Below, piece by piece: positions 6,441-8,842 of a stretch of 8,842 nt of DNA. Source of the stretch: Patescibacteria group bacterium. Lineage in GTDB: Bacteria > Patescibacteriota > Minisyncoccia > Phycocordibacterales > UBA9973. The notes under the pieces are model-generated. The model had not been told where the DNA came from. It did not search any database and worked only from the letters and a program-made list of their open reading frames with translations. A program made the position numbers and the translations under genes. How positions within the stretch are numbered: the first letter of the stretch is position 1; each line of letters opens with the position of its first letter. The DNA lies in contig JAIEON010000017.1 in the NCBI GenBank assembly GCA_019750345.1, positions 1 to 8,842 of the forward strand, written 5' to 3'.

Positions 6441-6836
6441 TTACTTATTTAAGAAAGTAATAGTCACTTGAAGTACTGTAGCGAACAATACCCAAAGAAG
6501 GTACGGTGTTTGAATATAGGTGATCCATTTCGCATACGGATAAATAGCAACCATTGCCCAAATGAGTGTTCCGAGCACGAGGAATATATCTACCATGGCA
6601 AGTTTGTTGCTCATCAAGCCAAACTGAAGTGGTGTAAACAGTACGTTGAATACTATATTGAGGATAAATGGCAGTGCCACCATAAATGGGATTTCTCCTT
6701 TAAAAAGTTTCGCCCCTACTACCCCAAATGATACAGCAATCAATACGTACAAAAAGCTCCAGACCGGACCAAAGACAGAGCTCGGCGGAGCCCACGTTGG
6801 TTTCTCAAGTTGTGCGTACCATTGTTTGTTTCTCAT
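6441..6836 (-). CDS. tspO: TspO/MBR family membrane protein lacking the first helix
   Basis: The product has 131 residues and shows the family signatures: WYAQLEKPTWAPP (6-18), VFGPVWSFLY (21-30), N60 and N64 with a PLQFG segment (69-73), and PYLLWVLFAT (111-120). Four membrane segments are apparent at about 21-43, 50-73, 79-101 and 110-129. Characterised TspO proteins have five helices, the first ahead of the WYxxLxKPxWxPP motif; here the protein starts five residues before that motif. No upstream in-frame start codon exists before the divergent gene, so the short form is intrinsic. TspO proteins bind tetrapyrroles and sterols and are linked to stress responses; the ligand here is unknown. 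It is the first gene of the minus-strand array and is fed by the divergent promoter region. Confidence 0.92.
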   Translation of the reverse strand: MRNKQWYAQLEKPTWAPPSSVFGPVWSFLYVLIAVSFGVVGAKLFKGEIPFMVALPFILNIVFNVLFTPLQFGLMSNKLAMVDIFLVLGTLIWAMVAIYPYAKWITYIQTPYLLWVLFATVLQVTITFLNK

Positions 6837-6843
6837 AGATTCT

Positions 6844-6872
6844 ATTATATAGCAAAGCCGTGCTAGTATAAA
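6844..6872. promoter_or_regulatory. Compact divergent promoter between tspO and the PhnA-like gene
   Basis: The minus strand has a perfect TATAAT (6844-6849), 7 nt before the tspO ATG. The plus strand has TATAAA (6867-6872), 6 nt before the PhnA-like ATG. The boxes lie exactly 17 bp apart, so each occupies the -35 position of the other. They are embedded in an imperfect inverted repeat: TTATATAGC (6845-6853) against GCTAGTATAA (6862-6871). Neither gene has a Shine-Dalgarno, and both transcripts would be leaderless. Activity is inferred from sequence. Confidence 0.6.
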
Positions 6873-6878
6873 ACCATT

Positions 6879-7100
6879 ATGGAAGAAACAGAAACAAAAG
6901 ACTCAAACGGCAATATATTACAAAATGGTGATACTGTATTACTTACCAAGGACCTCAAAGTAAAAGGTAGTACTGTCACACTGAAAAAGGGTACAAAAAT
7001 AAAAAATATCAGACTCACTGACAACGAAGAAGAGATTGAAGGTCACGCCGATAGTGTCAAAAATATTGTACTAAAAACAATGTTTCTCAAAAAAGCCTAA
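6879..7100 (+). CDS. PhnA-like protein (YjdM C-terminal domain only)
   Basis: The only plus-strand gene encodes 73 residues. KDSNGNILQNGDTVLLTKDL (7-26), KVKGS (27-31), KIKNIRL (40-46) and the closing VLKTMFLKKA match the C-terminal PhnA/YjdM domain, a small SH3-like beta barrel. The E. coli protein has about 111 residues with an N-terminal zinc ribbon; that part is missing here and no cysteine is present. Despite its name the family has no proven role in phosphonate use, and its function is unknown. The gene starts 6 nt after a TATAAA box without a Shine-Dalgarno and ends at a bidirectional terminator. Nothing nearby suggests phosphonate metabolism. Confidence 0.9.
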   Translation: MEETETKDSNGNILQNGDTVLLTKDLKVKGSTVTLKKGTKIKNIRLTDNEEEIEGHADSVKNIVLKTMFLKKA

Positions 7101-7124
7101 CTTTTTATTCTTAAGTTATAATCA

Positions 7125-7156
7125 AAACAAAAAAGCCCTTTCGGGCTTTTTTGTTT
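7125..7156. terminator. Bidirectional terminator between convergent genes
   Basis: A 14-bp stem (7125-7138 with 7143-7156) has the tetraloop TTTC and a GGGC/GCCC core next to the loop. The flanking A6 and T6 tracts provide a U-run in either direction. It serves the PhnA-like gene on the plus strand and the CxxC gene on the minus strand, in a 70-nt gap. Confidence 0.9.
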
Positions 7157-7170
7157 CTTTAAAAAGAATA

Positions 7171-7839
7171 TTATTTCTTTTTCTTCGCTACTACCTTTTT
7201 TGCGGGAGCAACTTTCTTTGCAGCAACTTTTGCTGGAGCTTTCACTTCAGCTTTCTTAGCAGGAGCAACTTTCTTTGCAGCAGTTTTTGCTTCAACCTTT
7301 TTAGGTTCAGCTTTTACTTCTACCTTCTTTGCTTCTACTTTCTTTGGAGCAGCTACAGTCTCAGACTTCTTAGTTTCTGTTTTTGGAGCTGGTGTAGATG
7401 ATACTGAAGTAGTCATCTTTTCGATTGCACTTACGAGACGATCAAGCTTTGTACTGATTTCAGCAAGAGTCTTTGTAGTGTTGTCGTTTGAACCAGAGTT
7501 TGCTGGTACAAATGCAGGACGGTCAAGCTGAGGACGGAACGCAGGACGGTCGTTATTGAATTCACGACGCGGTGCACGATCGTTGTAACTATCACGACCA
7601 CCACGAGAATCACTGTTTCGTTCTACACTAAAACAATCATCACAACGTACTGGTTTGCCGTTTGTAGGACGGAAAGGAACTTCACAGCTCTTACCACATT
7701 CACTACAAGTAGCCTTAAACATTTCTCTTGGACGATCACTGTCGTTACCAAATGATTTTTTACTGAAAGATGGCTTACCACCAAATCCTCCTTTATTAAA
7801 TCCGCCCCCTCTATTTCCTCCTCGATCAAAATTACCCAT
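7171..7839 (-). CDS. CxxC zinc-binding protein with Gly/Arg-rich head and histone-like Lys/Ala tail
   Basis: The 222-residue product has four parts. Residues 1-37 are rich in Gly, Arg, Asn and Phe (RGGNRGGGF-like). Residues 40-70 hold a compact zinc site, MFKATCSECGKSCEVPF then GKPVRCDDCF, with Cys45, Cys48, Cys66 and Cys69 as ligands and Cys52 extra; this domain is characteristic of CPR bacteria. Residues 121-143 form a short amphipathic, probably coiled-coil helix (LAEISTKLDRLVSAIEKM). Residues 152-222 are a Lys/Ala/Pro/Val tail with repeats such as KKVAPAKK, like bacterial histone-H1-type proteins. Binding of nucleic acid through the tail and head, perhaps as an oligomer, is inferred; the cellular role is unknown. 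There is no Shine-Dalgarno. The ATG lies 6 nt after a possible 19-residue ORF. Confidence 0.88.
   Translation of the reverse strand: MGNFDRGGNRGGGFNKGGFGGKPSFSKKSFGNDSDRPREMFKATCSECGKSCEVPFRPTNGKPVRCDDCFSVERNSDSRGGRDSYNDRAPRREFNNDRPAFRPQLDRPAFVPANSGSNDNTTKTLAEISTKLDRLVSAIEKMTTSVSSTPAPKTETKKSETVAAPKKVEAKKVEVKAEPKKVEAKTAAKKVAPAKKAEVKAPAKVAAKKVAPAKKVVAKKKK
7202..7290 (-). repeat. Direct repeat encoding the Lys/Ala tail motifs
   Basis: A unit of about 32 bp at 7202-7233 recurs at 7259-7290 with three mismatches, 57 bp (19 codons) apart. It encodes two nearly identical AKxAAKKVAPA segments. It is an in-frame coding repeat that could expand or contract by recombination. Confidence 0.75.
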
Positions 7840-7845
7840 ATATTT

Positions 7846-7905
7846 TTACTTTACTCTGTCTCGCCGTGCGATGACATCTTTATGATTATCTTCACATACT
7901 AGCAT
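7846..7905 (-). CDS. Possible leader ORF of 19 aa upstream of the CxxC gene
   Basis: The minus strand reads MLVCEDNHKDVIARRDRVK and stops 6 nt before the CxxC gene ATG. The ATG at 7905 lies 8 nt after a TATTAG box that has a TTGAAA box 18 bp upstream, so a transcript from this promoter would begin at or near this ATG. The frame is open further upstream, and an ATG at 7938 would give 30 residues. That longer form would start inside the -35 element, so it is less likely. The peptide is charged with one cysteine and matches nothing I recognise. It may be a leaderless upstream ORF whose translation feeds the CxxC gene, or simply an untranslated leader that happens to be open. Confidence 0.3.
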   Translation of the reverse strand: MLVCEDNHKDVIARRDRVK

Positions 7906-7913
7906 TGTGTGGT

Positions 7914-7943
7914 CTAATATGCAACCTTTATATAACATTTCAA
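7914..7943 (-). promoter_or_regulatory. Promoter of the CxxC gene
   Basis: On the minus strand TTGAAA (7938-7943, 5 of 6 to the -35 consensus) is separated by 18 bp from TATTAG (7914-7919, 4 of 6 to the -10). This is the best two-box promoter in the window. It lies about 75 nt before the CxxC ATG and directly before the 19-residue ORF. The -35 is inside a 15-bp palindrome. Confidence 0.5.
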
Positions 7944-7993
7944 TGAAATGACCATGAAATTTTGCTTTAGAAAAGTTAAAATAAATATGAAAT
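7936..7993. repeat. Palindrome plus phased ATGAAAT repeats upstream of the CxxC promoter
   Basis: CATTTCAATGAAATG at 7936-7950 is a perfect inverted repeat (6-bp arms, 3-bp centre) covering the -35 box. The heptamer ATGAAAT occurs on the plus strand at 7943-7949, 7954-7960 and 7987-7993. The starts are 11 and 33 bp apart, so all copies would lie on one face of the helix. This could be an operator or activator site, or an AT-rich upstream element. The rest of the 187-nt gap shows no other feature apart from the pilin terminator. Confidence 0.4.
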
Positions 7994-7995
7994 AA

Positions 7996-8028
7996 AAAGA
8001 ACTTGGGAGCTCGGCTCCCAAGTTCTTT
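7996..8028 (-). terminator. Strong terminator of the pilin gene
   Basis: A perfect 15-bp stem (7996-8010 with 8014-8028) has a 3-nt loop and a GGGAGC/GCTCCC core. A T-rich stretch follows on the minus strand. The pilin stop codon TAA (8029-8027) overlaps the first two bases of the stem. Confidence 0.9.
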
Positions 8029-8575
8029 AGTTACTTACACAGTAGTTTTGTTGGACTTCCGCTGGATAACCAGATAACGGATAGTTATCGTAATTATTTA
8101 AACGACAATTACTTAGGGTTGCGATATCTGCAGCGGTTGGTCGTTCGAGATTTGCCCACAGTGTGTAGTAATTTGTATTCGCCTCGATCATGTATCCTGA
8201 GTTTTTGCTTCCAATGAGTGTCTGACCAGTGGGTTCAATGACTGCCGCTGGCATGAATCCTGCATCAACAAGTCCTTGAGCTACTGATTTTGGATAGCCG
8301 TCCGATGGATTACCGTAAGAAAACCATCCATTTCCTGGAGCACTAGTGTGTCCAGTACCTGATATTGCATATGTTCCATAGGTGTCTCTATACAATTCAA
8401 GCGCAGTAGAAACCTGTCTCAAATCACTCTTCCGGCGAGCATCACGAGCTTTGGCACGAGCAGTGTTAAGACTCGCCAATGTTACAGAAGCCAAAATACC
8501 TATAATAGCGATGACCACCAAAAGTTCTATAAGAGTAAATCCGCGTGATTTAAATCGTACCGTAAGATTTTTCAT
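8027..8575 (-). CDS. Type IV pilin-like protein
   Basis: The 182-residue product begins with a short basic leader ending RG, followed by [18 protein letters not shown] (13-30). This is a canonical class III signal: prepilin peptidase would cut after Gly12, Phe13 would be N-methylated, and Glu17 is the conserved Glu5 of mature pilins. The hydrophobic N-terminal helix continues into an amphipathic part ([20 protein letters not shown], 41-60) and a globular head with many Tyr, Asn and Gly residues. Cys157 and Cys179 could form the C-terminal disulfide loop typical of pilins. It would be inserted in the cytoplasmic membrane and assembled into a surface filament used for attachment, motility or DNA uptake. 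No assembly genes are nearby. AGGA lies 3 nt before the ATG. Confidence 0.93.
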   Translation of the reverse strand: MKNLTVRFKSRGFTLIELLVVIAIIGILASVTLASLNTARAKARDARRKSDLRQVSTALELYRDTYGTYAISGTGHTSAPGNGWFSYGNPSDGYPKSVAQGLVDAGFMPAAVIEPTGQTLIGSKNSGYMIEANTNYYTLWANLERPTAADIATLSNCRLNNYDNYPLSGYPAEVQQNYCVSN

Positions 8576-8605
8576 ATTTCCTAAAGAAAAGTACTACTAA
8601 AAATC

Positions 8606-8749
8606 TTAGAGAGTGTATTCTACAAATACTCCAATATCAAAGTCTTTCTTATTTCCACGAATAGCTGTCGTTTTTACTTCATCATACTCGTCTACTTCTG
8701 GTGCTTGGATTTCACGACGAATAATACAGGTATTTTTTGTCATACCCAT
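8606..8749 (-). CDS. Small hypothetical protein upstream of the pilin gene
   Basis: The minus strand encodes 47 residues from ATG at 8749 (MGMTKNTCIIRREIQ...) or 45 from ATG at 8743, ending in DFDIGVFVEYTL before TAA at 8606. The composition is coding-like, with an alternating acidic middle (EVDEYDEVKTTAIRG) that could be beta-strand, and no membrane segment. A TACATT box at 8750-8755 lies 6 nt before the second ATG, the spacing seen at other genes here. The same frame stays coding-like upstream to a TAA at 8833-8831 but offers no start codon there. It lies 30 nt before the pilin gene in the same direction. No family is recognised. Confidence 0.5.
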   Translation of the reverse strand: MGMTKNTCIIRREIQAPEVDEYDEVKTTAIRGNKKDFDIGVFVEYTL

Positions 8750-8842
8750 AATGTAACCATTATGAGTCTTTCCTTGAGCCTTTTTTGTCGCTCTTTGCTG
8801 AGAAGGACATTCTTTTTGAAGTGAATCTCTTTAGGCTGGTAA
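8744..8842 (-). other. Right edge: three open minus-strand frames, gene end not resolved
   Basis: Between the small hypothetical gene and the edge all three minus frames are largely open. One ends at 8760 (Ser/Lys-rich, closing in KSDKKGSRKDS). One ends at 8740 in an ATGA overlap with the ATG at 8743 (containing LLSKERQKRLKERL). The third is the frame of the small gene, open back to a TAA at 8833-8831. One is probably the end of a gene outside the window; the sequence does not decide which. Confidence 0.35.

Noticed and set aside
7202..7370. Regular repeats near the end of the CxxC gene considered as a CRISPR or tandem array
   Set aside because: They are in-frame codon repeats of a Lys/Ala tail without unique spacers, and repeat identity is partial.
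7851..7938. Thirty-residue version of the leader ORF starting at 7938
   Set aside because: Its start codon would lie within the -35 element of the only plausible promoter, and no ribosome binding site precedes it; the frame is open largely because the region is AT-rich.
1..8842. tRNA, rRNA, insertion sequence, integrase or attachment site
   Set aside because: No cloverleaf-like segment, ribosomal signature, transposase motif or flanking duplication was recognised on either strand by reading.

Overview
This window looks like a chromosomal segment of a Candidate Phyla Radiation bacterium (Patescibacteria, most likely the Parcubacteria/Paceibacteria side). The evidence is compact AT-rich genes with many 1-45 nt gaps or overlaps, a small CxxC zinc-binding protein with a lysine/alanine tail, a short PhnA-like protein without its zinc ribbon, a PIF1-like helicase with a C-terminal HTH, a type IV pilin and several small single-pass surface proteins. 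The ordinary bacterial code fits: Trp is TGG throughout and the only TGA met in a recognised gene works as a stop. Lineage is an inference from gene content and style; no marker such as rRNA is present.

Left end (1-930). The first 11 codons of msrA run off the left edge on the minus strand. Behind it is an isolated minus-strand gene of unknown function (115-843), with its own strong Shine-Dalgarno and a hairpin terminator.

Centre (930-6836). A long same-strand (minus) array, read right to left: TspO/MBR membrane protein, the ribosome-assembly GTPase EngB, a TPR protein, a YgjP-like zinc metalloprotease, a membrane-anchored DUF4015-type putative glycoside hydrolase, a 22-residue very basic protein, a membrane-anchored hypothetical, a PIF1-like helicase and an EVE-domain protein. 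A terminator touches the last stop codon. Several junctions suggest translational coupling (an ATGA overlap, an 11-nt overlap, a 1-nt gap), but internal -10-like boxes suggest more than one transcript.

Right part (6837-8842). A 42-nt divergent region separates tspO from a plus-strand PhnA-like gene, the only plus-strand gene. That gene converges on the CxxC/lysine-rich protein across one bidirectional terminator. Upstream of the CxxC gene lies a 187-nt regulatory region holding a promoter, a palindrome, phased ATGAAAT repeats and a possible 19-residue leader ORF. Beyond it are a type IV pilin and a small hypothetical gene close to the right edge.

Taken together the genes serve oxidative repair (MsrA), ribosome assembly (EngB), nucleic-acid handling (helicase plus EVE), and the cell surface (hydrolase, pilin, anchored proteins). 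No mobile element, CRISPR array, tRNA or rRNA was seen. The most interesting signals are -10-like boxes placed 6-8 nt before ATG codons, which imply leaderless mRNAs; the symmetric divergent promoter; the architecture upstream of the CxxC gene; the helicase/EVE pair; and two probable genes too short for standard calling.
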